Shown here one piece after another: positions 27,264 through 36,222 of a stretch of 64,000 nt of DNA. The stretch covers positions 620,001 to 684,000 of the forward strand of contig RKSN01000002.1 in assembly GCA_005518185.1 (NCBI GenBank). The letters run 5' to 3'. The position numbers were made by a program, and so were the translations under genes. Source of the stretch: Chakrabartia godavariana (GTDB lineage: Bacteria; Pseudomonadota; Alphaproteobacteria; Sphingomonadales; Sphingomonadaceae). The notes under the pieces were generated by a model. The model searched no databases, was not told where the DNA came from, and saw nothing but the letters and a program-made list of their open reading frames with translations. Each line of letters begins with the position of its first letter. Within the stretch, counting starts at the first letter, position 1.

Positions 27264-27791
27264 TTACCTTTCCACTGAAATGACGTCCGCACCCTCGGTC
27301 GAGAGCGGGGCGGTGGCTTTGATCAGAGCATCGGTCAGCAACAGCTTGCCGCTGCCGATCACGGAATAGGGTATGCGCAGTGTTTCGCGCGTTTTCGACG
27401 TGATGATGACAATGCGATCTTCTTCGACGCCGCAAAGGCGTCCGTCGACCTGTTTGCGACCTTCAAAGCCGTCCGGCATCCGGATGCGGGCATCAAAGCC
27501 CTTCCAGTCGGCATAGTCGTCCAGCCGCGTCAGCGGACGATCAATGCCGGGAGAGCTGACCTCGAGCCTATAGGCCTCCTCGATCGGATCGACCTCATCC
27601 AGCATCTCCGAGATCGCACGCGACAGCTCGGCGCAATCCTCGATGACGAGCTGGCGTGTGTCGGGACGCTCGGCCATCACCTGCAGCGTCGGGTCCGACG
27701 TGCCGCCGAACATCTTGACGCGCACAAGACGCAGCCCCTGGGCTTCAGCCAGTGGCGCGATCAGGGCAGTCAATGCGGCGATATCCGCCAT
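27264..27791 (-). CDS. rimP: Ribosome maturation factor RimP
   Basis: 175 residues with the RimP pattern: RLVRVKMFGG, CAELSRAISEMLDEVDPIEEAYRLEVSSPGIDRPL and FEGRKQVDGRLCGV. Needed for 30S assembly. First gene of the nusA-infB operon; the operon promoter must lie in 27792-28053, where a perfect dyad GGAACC-GGGC-GGTTCC (27841-27856) is present 50 nt upstream and could be a leader hairpin or binding site. GGAG precedes the ATG. Confidence 0.94.
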   Translation of the reverse strand: MADIAALTALIAPLAEAQGLRLVRVKMFGGTSDPTLQVMAERPDTRQLVIEDCAELSRAISEMLDEVDPIEEAYRLEVSSPGIDRPLTRLDDYADWKGFDARIRMPDGFEGRKQVDGRLCGVEEDRIVIITSKTRETLRIPYSVIGSGKLLLTDALIKATAPLSTEGADVISVER

Positions 27792-28053
27792 CGGGTCTCC
27801 GTCAGATAAAACGCGTCAAATACAATGCGGTCTTGGCGCCGGAACCGGGCGGTTCCGACCTCAACACGTGTAACGATGTCGAGAAGACAAGGCCCATATA
27901 GTCCGCAATGCGCAAATCAGCAAGCGGAGTCTCGCGCCGTCGCCCACTGGCAATCCGCGCGCTGCCAACACGGGTTAGTGACATCAGATGGGAACGCTCC
28001 GGGTCCCCATCGGTATGGCTGTCTCCATGTGACCACCCCGGGAGAACTTTACC

Positions 28054-28725
28054 ATGAAATATCGTTTGGCGATCGCGGTCGCCGCTGCGGCCATCACCGC
28101 CGCAAGCCCGGCCCTTGCTGACATCATCCAGGTCGACCCGAGCTCCATTCAGGGCGACAACGTCCTGTTCAACAATGGAGACCAGACGGGTACCACCGTC
28201 ATCGGCAGCACACAGGGCGGCACAAATGTCGCCTTTTCCGGCACAACCTTTGGCGGCGGCAACATCCTCTTCGGCAAAGGCGGCCAGTCCAACATCTCGG
28301 GCGACCTCGATACTGCGACGCCCCAGCCCAACGACACCATGCCGCTGACGTCCTTGAGCTTTGGTCTCCAGAATGGCGGCCTGTTCGATAATGTCGAACT
28401 GAACCTGTTCGGCGCCTCCAACAATGCCGTGGCCGATTTCGTGCTGACCGACGACGGCGGGCAGGTCTTCAACTTCTCCAATGTCGTGCTGGGCAATGGC
28501 GCGAACCGTTTCGGCTTTGCCGCGGTGCTTGGCCAGCGCATTTCGAGCCTCTCGTTCGTCCTGACGAGCGGCACGATCAACGATGTCCGTCAGGTCCGCA
28601 TCACGCCCTATACGGGCGGCGGGAACGGCATTCCTGAGCCGGCGACCTGGGCGATGATGCTGTCGGGCTTTGGCCTGACGGGCGCCGCACTGCGCCGTCC
28701 CGCCCGGAAAACAGCCCGCGCCTGA
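28054..28725 (+). CDS. PEPxxWA-CTERM sorting domain protein
   Basis: 223 residues. Signal peptide MKYRLAIAVAAAAITAASPALA, a beta-rich Gly/Asn-rich middle (repeated GGxNxxF and NGG patterns), and a C-terminal signal IPEPATWAMMLSGFGLTG followed by LRRPARK: the PEPxxWA variant typical of sphingomonads, expected to be cut by an exosortase-type enzyme. GGGAG lies upstream of the ATG. Probably a surface or exopolysaccharide-associated protein; no exosortase gene is in the window. Confidence 0.88.
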   Translation: MKYRLAIAVAAAAITAASPALADIIQVDPSSIQGDNVLFNNGDQTGTTVIGSTQGGTNVAFSGTTFGGGNILFGKGGQSNISGDLDTATPQPNDTMPLTSLSFGLQNGGLFDNVELNLFGASNNAVADFVLTDDGGQVFNFSNVVLGNGANRFGFAAVLGQRISSLSFVLTSGTINDVRQVRITPYTGGGNGIPEPATWAMMLSGFGLTGAALRRPARKTARA

Positions 28726-28748
28726 CGCGCGCTTCAGCCGATGCATTC

Positions 28749-28777
28749 GGGGAGGGTGGCGCGTTCGCCCTCCCCGC
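28749..28777 (+). terminator. GC hairpin after the PEP-CTERM gene, probable terminator
   Basis: GGGGAGGG (28749-28756) and CCCTCCCC (28768-28775) with an 11-nt loop; the T-run is poor (GCTCCTTGCTCC), so termination is likely but not certain. Confidence 0.5.
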
Positions 28778-28868
28778 TCCTTGCTCCGCCCGCAGGTATA
28801 TATCTCCAAAACAACGAAATATTAATCCGATTTGGCTTTAATTGACGCGTCGAACTTTGGGGTTTCGA

Positions 28869-29207
28869 ATGTCAAGGATATGTCCGATCACTGAAGATCG
28901 CCGAGAACCGCGCTGGCCCATCTCGCTGCCCTGTCGGCTGCGCTGGACCAACGGCCTGAAGCTGGAAGCCCAGCTGGCCGATATCACCACCACAGGCTGC
29001 CGCGTCCGCTTTTCCGGACCGCCGCCTCGGCTGGGCTATCTGCTGCTGTCCTTCGGCAATTTCGATTCCTTCGATGCCGAAATCGTCTGGACCAAGGACG
29101 GAGAGGCTGGCCTTGCCTTCCGCCCCGCCCTCCACATGGCCGTGCTCGACCACATCGTCCGCTCAAACCCCGCAGAGCCAAGCGACGAGAACCAGTCCGC
29201 TCATTGA
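28869..29207 (+). CDS. PilZ domain protein
   Basis: 112 residues, almost only a PilZ domain. The c-di-GMP motifs are present: an RxxxR-like DRREPRW at the N-terminus and DITTTGCRV as the D/N-x-S/T-x-x-G box. It is likely a small c-di-GMP effector affecting motility or polysaccharide output. GGGG 6-9 nt before ATG 28869 supports this start over a TTG at 28842. The 3' end overlaps the convergent acyltransferase by 7 nt. Confidence 0.85.
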   Translation: MSRICPITEDRREPRWPISLPCRLRWTNGLKLEAQLADITTTGCRVRFSGPPPRLGYLLLSFGNFDSFDAEIVWTKDGEAGLAFRPALHMAVLDHIVRSNPAEPSDENQSAH

Positions 29208-31168
29208 TCTGGCTGGATTGGACTGTTTTGTCTGCTCCAGTTCAGGAAGGCTTTCGCAAATCGTTCACTACCGACAAGCGACAGGTGGTGCGAGTCTCTG
29301 TAAATGACCTCACCACCCAATTTGTAGCTGCACGCGGCCCGGCTGCAGAGTGAAGGCAGCGGGTCGAAAACACGGACTGACGGCATGACGCGCCGGATCT
29401 CGTTGAGTTGTGAACGGTGTAAGGCTTGCCGATTCAGCACTTGTGCCATGGGCACAATACAGCCCTGTGCCCCCTTGATGCAGTCCAGAGGCAAGAATGG
29501 AAGCTCTGGCTGATCGACGAAAATGATGACGTCCTTTCCGCCGGTCACAAGTTTTTCCACCGCATCCGTCAAACCTTGCTCAAAGAGCTGGTCACGGGGC
29601 AATTGTGGATATCGTCGGCTGGAAATCCGCATCTTTTCTGGGCCGAAGCGGTTCTTGAAATGGTCTGCCGCGTATGATGTCGTCAATGGATAGCTGCCCA
29701 GAAACGACAGCGCGACTGTCCGAATGTTGGGCTGCCCAAGAACGTAATTGATCGCGGCATCCATTTTTGCCGCACAACTGGGCTCATCCGAGATAACGTC
29801 GACGTTGAGGACGGGGGGGCAGCTAGAGTTTGCGAGAAGGATCCAGCGTCTAGTAGGGTCTTCACTATTCAACCCCGAAAATTTGTCCTCCGCGTGACTG
29901 TCACCAATTAGGGCAGCGGTCGGCAGCCCCGAAGAGGGAAGCCGACAATATGTGAGGTTGGCATGTATCAGCAGCGGCGCGGTGCAAGGGCGGAATTCAA
30001 GGTTCTTGCCGCTATATTCGAGGTAAGCGAGCGGCTTTGTATCCACCCATGCGACAAAACCCTTTTGCGCGGACAACAAGAATCCGATCCCGCCGACCAA
30101 CAGCATCCCCAATGCGGAAACGCCAAGCATTTGTCGTCGCGTGGAGCACCAACGCCGATCTGTGCGCCGGAAGGGCTGTTCGACAAAGCGCCAGCTGAGA
30201 TAGCCTAGAAAAAACGACGCCGACGCCAGAAAGAGCATGACTGTCGTTGTCGGTGCCCCGGGCGTGGCAAGGCGCGCGAAGGCAAACAGGGGCTGATGCC
30301 ATAGATAGGTGCTGTAACTGATAAGTCCGATCCAAACGAAGAGCGGCACCGAAAGCACGCTGGCGACAAAGGTCCCCTTCTGCGCGAACTGGATGATCAA
30401 CATCGTTCCGACGACCGGGACCAATGTATAGGCACTTGGGTAGGGGGTAGTTGCGTCGAAGCTGGTCATAGACCACGCCACGGCGAGCAGGCCCGCAATG
30501 GCAAGTCCATCACGTTTGCGGCCCGCAAGATGGACGGGATAGAATGCACACAGGCTCCCACCCAGCAGCTCCCAAGCTCTGGTCGGAGCGAGATAAAATG
30601 TGGCCGCAGGCGCGGTGCGCCAGCCCCATTCGCACAAGAGCAAACTGGCTACGGCCGCGACGCAGAGCGTGCCAACAGCCTTCTTCCGCCCAAGCTTCTG
30701 GATAACATACAACGCGGGCGGGAAGAGGATGTAGAACTGCTCTTCTACGGCTAGGCTCCATGTATGGAGCAATGGCTTGAACTCCGCAGCCTCGTCGAAA
30801 TAGCCATCCTGTCGCCAGAAGAGGATATTGGATGCAAAGCCGGCAACGGCGGTCATGCTGTCGCCGAACTTGGCCATCTGAGAGGGCAACATCCACAACC
30901 ACGCGAAGGGGACGCAACACAGGGTCACGACAAAGAGCGCTGGCAAAATCCGACGGGCACGCCGTTCGTAGAAAGCTATGATCGAGAACCGCCCAGCTGC
31001 AATGTCTTGGATGAGCAGCCGGGTAATGAGATAGCCGCTGATGACGAAGAAAACATCGACCCCGACGAACCCACCTCGAAAAGATGAGATTCCGGCATGG
31101 AAGAGAACAACCGGAATGATCGCTAGCGCCCGCAGCCCGTCAACTTCAACGCGATATTCGGCATTCAT
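29201..31168 (-). CDS. Acyltransferase-3 (OafA/YrhL) with C-terminal SGNH domain, probable O-antigen acetylase
   Basis: 655 residues. Residues 1-370 or so are an integral membrane acyltransferase-3 domain (EVDGLRALAIIPVVLFHAG, RGGFVGVDVFFVISGYLI, ERRARRILPALFVV). The C-terminal part is an SGNH hydrolase-like domain with block I GDSHAED and a late YRDSHHLS (Asp/His). Such fusions O-acetylate lipopolysaccharide, capsule or peptidoglycan. ATG 31168 preferred to TTG 31174. The gene looks clearly less GC-rich than its surroundings and has more A/T-ending codons, suggesting recent transfer of a surface-modification gene. Confidence 0.9.
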   Translation of the reverse strand: MNAEYRVEVDGLRALAIIPVVLFHAGISSFRGGFVGVDVFFVISGYLITRLLIQDIAAGRFSIIAFYERRARRILPALFVVTLCCVPFAWLWMLPSQMAKFGDSMTAVAGFASNILFWRQDGYFDEAAEFKPLLHTWSLAVEEQFYILFPPALYVIQKLGRKKAVGTLCVAAVASLLLCEWGWRTAPAATFYLAPTRAWELLGGSLCAFYPVHLAGRKRDGLAIAGLLAVAWSMTSFDATTPYPSAYTLVPVVGTMLIIQFAQKGTFVASVLSVPLFVWIGLISYSTYLWHQPLFAFARLATPGAPTTTVMLFLASASFFLGYLSWRFVEQPFRRTDRRWCSTRRQMLGVSALGMLLVGGIGFLLSAQKGFVAWVDTKPLAYLEYSGKNLEFRPCTAPLLIHANLTYCRLPSSGLPTAALIGDSHAEDKFSGLNSEDPTRRWILLANSSCPPVLNVDVISDEPSCAAKMDAAINYVLGQPNIRTVALSFLGSYPLTTSYAADHFKNRFGPEKMRISSRRYPQLPRDQLFEQGLTDAVEKLVTGGKDVIIFVDQPELPFLPLDCIKGAQGCIVPMAQVLNRQALHRSQLNEIRRVMPSVRVFDPLPSLCSRAACSYKLGGEVIYRDSHHLSLVGSERFAKAFLNWSRQNSPIQPDQ

Positions 31169-31306
31169 CCCCAAGAACCGTCCCCTCGCATGCTGCGGGG
31201 TACCCTATGACAGCCAAATATCGCGGTTGCCATATGGCCCCCTATCTCCTTTTGACCCCGTGGTCGCGCCGCGATAGGAACAGACGCGGAACAATTGTGC
31301 ACGGGG

Positions 31307-32401
31307 ATGATGGACGAGGGGCGGACACGCAAGGTTATCCATATCGACATGGATGCCTTTTTCGCGTCCGTGGAGCAGCGGGATGCGCCTGAGCTTCGGG
31401 GGCGGCCGGTGGCCGTGGGTGGCGGCGGGCCGCGTGGGGTCGTGGCGGCTGCGAGCTATGAGGCCCGCACCTTTGGCGTCCGTTCGGCCATGCCTTCCGC
31501 CCGCGCGCGGCGGCTCTGCCCGGACCTGCTGTTCGTCCCCCCGCGGTTCGACGTCTATCGGCAGGTGTCGGGCCAGATCCGGGAGATTTTCCTGTCGTGG
31601 ACGCCGCTCGTCCAGCCGCTGAGCCTTGATGAGGCCTATCTCGACGTCACCGACAATCTGCGCGGGGAACCGTCCGCCACCCGGATCGCCGAAGCCATTC
31701 GTGCCGAGATATTCGCGACGACGTCGCTCACGGCCTCCGCCGGTGTGTCGTACAACAAGTTCCTCGCCAAGATCGCATCCGACATCAACAAGCCGAACGG
31801 TCTGTGCGTCATCCCGCCCGCGCGCGGCCCTGACTTTGTGGCCGCCCTGCCCGTCCGCAAGTTTCATGGCGTCGGGCCGGCCACGGCGGCCAAGATGGAA
31901 GGCTATGGCATATCGACAGGCGCAGACCTGCGCGACCGCAGCCTCGCCTTCCTTCAGGAGAAGTTCGGCAAGGCCGGCCATTATTATTACTGGGCGGCCC
32001 GTGGCATCGACAACCGGCCGGTCAATCCCAATCAGGAACGCAAGTCGATCGGGAGCGAGACGACCTTTCGCGATGACCTGACAAGCTTTGAGGCCTGCAT
32101 GGCCGAACTGGTAGGCCTGATCGAGACGGTGGCGCGCCACTGCGCACGGCGCGATATCGCCGGGAAGACCGTTACGCTGAAGCTGCGCTACGCCGATTTC
32201 AGGACGGTCACCCGCAGCCGCACGGTCACGCGCCCGATCAGCGATCCCGACGCGATCCGGGAGATTGTCGGCCTGTTGCTCAACGGCCTCATGCCGCTGC
32301 CCCAGGGGGTGCGGCTGCTCGGCGTCACGCTGTCCAGCCTCAGCGACTCGGCGGCCCGGGATGGCGCCGTGGCTGCCAGCCTGTTCGACAGCACGGTTTA
32401 G
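31307..32401 (+). CDS. dinB: DNA polymerase IV (Y family)
   Basis: 364 residues. Catalytic Asp in HIDMDAFFASVEQ, SYEARTFGVRSAMPSARA, the Asp-Glu pair in SLDEAYLDVT, and KTVTLKLRYADF in the little-finger domain; the C-terminal ASLFDSTV resembles a beta-clamp binding motif. Error-prone translesion polymerase. ATG 31307 is used; ATG 31310 and TTG 31295 are alternatives because GGGG abuts the first ATG. Divergent from the acyltransferase. No LexA box was found by eye upstream. Confidence 0.92.
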   Translation: MMDEGRTRKVIHIDMDAFFASVEQRDAPELRGRPVAVGGGGPRGVVAAASYEARTFGVRSAMPSARARRLCPDLLFVPPRFDVYRQVSGQIREIFLSWTPLVQPLSLDEAYLDVTDNLRGEPSATRIAEAIRAEIFATTSLTASAGVSYNKFLAKIASDINKPNGLCVIPPARGPDFVAALPVRKFHGVGPATAAKMEGYGISTGADLRDRSLAFLQEKFGKAGHYYYWAARGIDNRPVNPNQERKSIGSETTFRDDLTSFEACMAELVGLIETVARHCARRDIAGKTVTLKLRYADFRTVTRSRTVTRPISDPDAIREIVGLLLNGLMPLPQGVRLLGVTLSSLSDSAARDGAVAASLFDSTV

Positions 32402-32665
32402 GGCCGCCATGCCCGGTTTCGCTGCCATTTTGAGGAAAATGCTGGTCCGGCAACATCCGAAAAATCGGCCCCTCTTCCGGTTAATCCGCCATAAGCCATC
32501 GCGGCCCTGCCAATCTGGTATCGCTTCCCATTGAGGGACGTCGCGCACGGGGCAAGAAAGGTGTCCTGAACGTGGTTCTTCCACGCTCGGGTCGCACAAT
32601 CTTGTCACTACGCATTAATGACAGTCATGACGCAGGTGGACCCGTTCCACCTGCGTCCTTTTTTT
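32402..32665 (+). ncRNA. Candidate small RNA or transcribed leader ending in a strong terminator
   Basis: The 227 nt after dinB hold no convincing gene but end in a strong intrinsic terminator (32629-32665), 26 nt before the AUG of a 77-residue protein. A terminator this far from dinB and inside a leader points to a small RNA, a long dinB 3' UTR, or an attenuator for the next gene. No known RNA family recognised; the 5' end is undefined. Confidence 0.35.
32629..32665 (+). terminator. Strong Rho-independent terminator
   Basis: Perfect 12-bp stem GACGCAGGTGGA (32629-32640) and TCCACCTGCGTC (32646-32657), 5-nt loop, then CTTTTTTT (32658-32665). Confidence 0.9.
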
Positions 32666-32690
32666 GGGTTTCCGCCCGAAAGGACCACCG

Positions 32691-32924
32691 ATGACGCGAC
32701 ACCACCGCCGCCGTCAGCCCGCCCAGCGCGGGACCACGCTCATCGATGTGCTGCATCTGGCCGCGATCCTGTGCTGCACTGCCTGGACCGCGCACATCAT
32801 CATTGCAGAACGCGGCGGCAGCGCATTCAGCGCCGCCCAGCTCCTGACCGGTCAGCCGACGGTGCCCCCGGCGCAGGGCCTGACCATTCGTCTCGACACC
32901 CCGACGCAGACGGCGGCCCGCTAG
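32691..32924 (+). CDS. Small membrane protein of unknown function
   Basis: 77 residues with a basic N-terminus (MTRHHRRRQPAQRG), one membrane helix (LIDVLHLAAILCCTAWTAHIII) and a Ser/Thr/Pro tail. AAAGGA lies 6 nt before the ATG. It converges on the response-regulator gene with 12 bp between stops. The terminator in its leader suggests conditional expression. I do not recognise the family. Confidence 0.6.
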   Translation: MTRHHRRRQPAQRGTTLIDVLHLAAILCCTAWTAHIIIAERGGSAFSAAQLLTGQPTVPPAQGLTIRLDTPTQTAAR

Positions 32925-32936
32925 GCCGCGCAGGCC

Positions 32937-33749
32937 CTAAAGCCCGTTTGCGAAGCTGACGATATCGGCCACGCGCGCCGGTTTGGACAGGCACCCCGAA
33001 GGCATGATCGGCAGCGCGGCAATCTCTTCGGAATCGGGCACGCGACCGCTCAGCACCAGAAATTTGAGCTGCCGGGCGGCGAGCGCAGGCTCGGCGGCGA
33101 CGCGGCGGATGACCTCCAGCCCGCTCTCGGTGCCCAGACCAAGGTCGATCAGCGCGCCCTTCAGGCTCGGATGTGCGCGCAGCTTTGCGAGCGCCTGCTC
33201 GACGGTTCCCGCGCACGTCGCAACATGGCCAAAGCTGTCGAAAAGTTCGGCCATTTCCTCGGCCAGTTCCTGTTCATCCTCCACAACGAGGATGGCGGGC
33301 GCGTCGCCGGGGAGATCTGCGGCAGGCGCGGGCGCTGTGGACCGTGCCGGGGCGGGCGCGGGCGCCTTTGAGGCGGCCGGCGCATCCGACAGGTTGCGGG
33401 CAATCGCCGCCAGCAATTCGTCATAGGAAACCGGCTTGATCAGGCATTCGCGCGCGCCAAGGCTGAACAGCGTCTCCACGGTTTCATTGTCGCCATAGGC
33501 CGTCATCATGATCATTGCCGGCGACGCGACGCGCGAGCTGCGGACTGCCTTCAGGATGCCGATGCCGCCCAGGCTGGGCAGCTGGACGTCACACACGACC
33601 AGGCGCGGGCGATAGAGCTCGATGGCGGCAATGGCTTCGCCGCCATCGCCCCGGTCCATCACTTCATAGCCTTCGGCCTCAAGCAGCTCGACCAGGTCGT
33701 GCCGCAGCGCCTCTTCATCCTCGACAACAAGGATACGTGCGTTGGTCAT
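32937..33749 (-). CDS. Response regulator with two receiver domains
   Basis: 270 residues. REC1 (1-120): acidic pair Glu10/Asp11, phospho-acceptor Asp54 in VCDVQLP, Thr83 and Lys105. An Ala/Pro linker (about 123-150), then REC2: Glu157/Asp158, acceptor Asp202 in LIDLGLG, Ser in VLSGR and Lys in LSKPA. There is no output domain, so it probably passes phosphate onward or acts by protein contact. It overlaps the histidine-kinase stop (ATGA), so the two are a translationally coupled pair. Confidence 0.9.
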   Translation of the reverse strand: MTNARILVVEDEEALRHDLVELLEAEGYEVMDRGDGGEAIAAIELYRPRLVVCDVQLPSLGGIGILKAVRSSRVASPAMIMMTAYGDNETVETLFSLGARECLIKPVSYDELLAAIARNLSDAPAASKAPAPAPARSTAPAPAADLPGDAPAILVVEDEQELAEEMAELFDSFGHVATCAGTVEQALAKLRAHPSLKGALIDLGLGTESGLEVIRRVAAEPALAARQLKFLVLSGRVPDSEEIAALPIMPSGCLSKPARVADIVSFANGL

Positions 33750-35884
33750 TCTGTTACCTCTTCTGTACGCTTGGTCTTGCGCGTTGCACTGGCAAGCCGG
33801 AACCGCAGGAACACGCAGGTCCCACCATCCTCGCCATCCGCCACGCGGATCTCGCCCCGGTTTGTCGCGGCAAACACGCTGGCCAGATGGAGCCCGATCC
33901 CGGACCCGGTCGTCCCTGTCGCGTTCGATCCACGATAGAAGCGGTCGAAGATGTGCGGCTTGTCCTCTTCAGAAATGCCGTTGCCATAATCGGTGATCGT
34001 GATGATCGCATTGTTCTGCTTGCGCTCGGCCCGGACGTCGATCGGTTTTTCGGCCGGCGAATATTTCTCGGCATTCTCCAGCACCGCGACCAGCGTCAGG
34101 CGCATGAGTTCGGGGTCGGCCAGCACGACAAGGTCGGGTTCCGTCACGACGTTGAAGGTCCGGCCGCTGCCCATGTCGGCAAAGTCACGGCAGACGTCGC
34201 TCACCAGCTGGCCCAGATCGACCGGCACCATGGGCGCCTTGCCCTTGCCGCTGTCAATGTCGAGCAGGCGGACAAGCCGCGTCAGCAGGCCTGCGATCCG
34301 GCTTGTCGAGCGGCGCATCTTCTGCGCGCGCTCCACAAGCGCCGCCGGCTCCAGACTTGTCGCCTTGCGCTCAAGGATCTGCGCGCTGGAATCGATGACG
34401 GCGAGCGGCGTGCGGATTTCGTGGCTCATCACGCGCATGAAGCGGCGCTGCGTCTCATTGGCCTCCCGCTCCTTCTCAAGCGCGGCAGCCACCAGCTTTT
34501 CCTGCGCCTGGCTGCGCGCCTCAGCGGCGGACAGTTTGCGGTGGACATCGATCAGATGCAGGCCGAACTTGTCGATCTCCTCCACCTCCGACCCGCTGAA
34601 CTCCGGCTCGCGCCCGCCGCGGGTCATGGTCTCGACAACGCCCGACAGCTGCTCCAGCGGCTGGGCCACGACATGGCTCATCCGGCGCGACCGCACGTAA
34701 AGGAACGCGAAATAGCCGAGGTAAAAGAGAACAAGGATGACCAGCATGATCACGGTCGCCCGCGTATATTGGTCACGCAGGGTCTCGGCGGTCTGGTTGA
34801 TCTGTGACTCGGCCCCGACAACGATCAGGTGCCAGTCGGGCCCACCCACCTCGGCATAGGCGGCAATGCGCTCCTCACCATGCAGCTTGAAGTGGACATA
34901 GCCGCGTTCCCTGCCGAACACCGTCTGTCCCAGCGCGCGCGTATCGTCACGCTTCAGAAGATTGAACTGCCCCGGCTTGAAGGTGTTGGTTTCGATCGCC
35001 TTGGAATAGCTGTGGTCCTTCAGCTCCTTGATCTTCAGGTCCTTCTCGCCCGCAGGCTGGATCGCGATGATCGTGCCATCGCGCCCGGCGAGCATGGCGT
35101 AAGACCCCCAGGGGAGATCGGTGGCGAGCAGATGGTCGACAATCGAGCGAATGGTGACGTCGATCCCGACGACACCTTCCAGGCGGTTGTCAATGTAGAC
35201 GGGCGCAATGGACGACACCATCCAGCCTTGCCCTGCCGGATCGATATAGGCATCGGTCCACACGGCCTTGCGCTTGGGATTGTGCGCGGAATCCGCCTCA
35301 TAATAGAAATTGTACGCCGGAATATCCATGCGCGCTGGATAGGTCGACGTGTCGAAATAGGGGTAGATGCGGTTATAGCTGTCGTAGGTGTTGAAATAGA
35401 CCTGCGTGACGAGCGGATTGCTGGCCTTGATGTCGCGCATGAGGGGATCCAGCCGCTGCAGCCGCCACACCTTGTCCAGCGACCGTTCGGTGATGGGCTC
35501 GATCCCGCTGTAGAAAGATGCGGTCGTCCCATTGTCGCGCACCGTGCGGAACGCCCCGTTCGCATCAAAGGCGTAGCGCGCGCGCTCGGCCGGATCGACC
35601 ACGGCGGGCGTCAGCAAGGCATTGCGCGTCTGCAGCGCGAAGACGTCGGTCATATTGCCGACGCTTCGCAGCGTCTCGCTGATGGTGGACGCCTCACGCG
35701 TCGCAATGTCTTCCAGGTAAGTGTGGGAGATCTGCTGCACCGTATCGATATTGGTGTCGTAGCTCAGCCGTCCGCTGAACCAGAAGACGGTCAGGAAGCT
35801 GAGTTCGATGACGAGCAGCGGAATGATGGCCGAACGGAACAGGGCGCGCCAGAACCAGTCCTGGAGCGACACACGATGCGTCAT
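33746..35884 (-). CDS. Membrane sensor histidine kinase with dCache-like sensor
   Basis: 712 residues: N-terminal helix (SAIIPLLVIELSFLTVFWF), a periplasmic sensor of about 300 residues with dCache features (DPLMRDIKASNPLVTQVYFNT, GWMVSSIAPVYIDNRLEGVVGIDV), a second helix (ATVIMLVILVLFYLGYFAFLYV), HAMP-like linker and coiled coil, HisKA (VMSHEIRTPLAVIDSS, His488) and HATPase (NAEKYSPAEKP, GSGIGLHLA). The dCache type often binds small organic ligands. ATG 35884 is chosen over TTG 35902. Its partner regulator is downstream. Confidence 0.92.
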   Translation of the reverse strand: MTHRVSLQDWFWRALFRSAIIPLLVIELSFLTVFWFSGRLSYDTNIDTVQQISHTYLEDIATREASTISETLRSVGNMTDVFALQTRNALLTPAVVDPAERARYAFDANGAFRTVRDNGTTASFYSGIEPITERSLDKVWRLQRLDPLMRDIKASNPLVTQVYFNTYDSYNRIYPYFDTSTYPARMDIPAYNFYYEADSAHNPKRKAVWTDAYIDPAGQGWMVSSIAPVYIDNRLEGVVGIDVTIRSIVDHLLATDLPWGSYAMLAGRDGTIIAIQPAGEKDLKIKELKDHSYSKAIETNTFKPGQFNLLKRDDTRALGQTVFGRERGYVHFKLHGEERIAAYAEVGGPDWHLIVVGAESQINQTAETLRDQYTRATVIMLVILVLFYLGYFAFLYVRSRRMSHVVAQPLEQLSGVVETMTRGGREPEFSGSEVEEIDKFGLHLIDVHRKLSAAEARSQAQEKLVAAALEKEREANETQRRFMRVMSHEIRTPLAVIDSSAQILERKATSLEPAALVERAQKMRRSTSRIAGLLTRLVRLLDIDSGKGKAPMVPVDLGQLVSDVCRDFADMGSGRTFNVVTEPDLVVLADPELMRLTLVAVLENAEKYSPAEKPIDVRAERKQNNAIITITDYGNGISEEDKPHIFDRFYRGSNATGTTGSGIGLHLASVFAATNRGEIRVADGEDGGTCVFLRFRLASATRKTKRTEEVTE

Positions 35885-36222
35885 GCCTCTGCTTTCGTCC
35901 AACCGACTTTCCCACCCACGCTTCGACCCGCGGCCGACACCTGTATAACGACACCGGATGGCCCTGCTTCATCCCGCGCCACACATAATTCCGCGCATGC
36001 TTTCGACAAAACTTACTTAGCATGTCGGCGTGACCAAAGTCTTAAGATTGCTTTAAGGGAACTATGCCAATTTGCTGCAAACTGGCACTGTTTCCGTTTC
36101 GCCGTGGGTCAGCAAGCCGGTAGTTGCGCAGGGAATCAGGTCCGTTCTGGGGAGAGGAGATCGGACCACGATGAGACAGATCGCGCAAATTCGATCGACA
36201 ACGGTGGGGTGAACAGGACGTT
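35885..36222. promoter_or_regulatory. 338-bp divergent control region between two two-component modules
   Basis: No gene seen. It must hold the promoters of the kinase (minus) and of the REC-wHTH regulator (plus). The notable structure is a 23-bp dyad: TGCCAATTTG (36065-36074) and CAAACTGGCA (36078-36087) match as inverted arms in 9 of 10 positions, spacer CTG. Next to it CTTAAG (36041) and TTTAAG (36052) form a second A/T-rich near-repeat. A MarR-like operator bound by the adjacent regulator is plausible. Confidence 0.5.

Noticed and set aside
25708-27369. 553-codon open frame opposite nusA
   Set aside because: Antisense shadow of nusA.
32618-32959. Open frame overlapping the strong terminator
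   Set aside because: It starts before the hairpin, lacks a ribosome site and is out of phase with the better 77-codon gene having AAAGGA.
35694-36023. Small open frame in the divergent control region
   Set aside because: Overlaps the kinase start on the same strand in another frame, basic and low complexity, no ribosome site.
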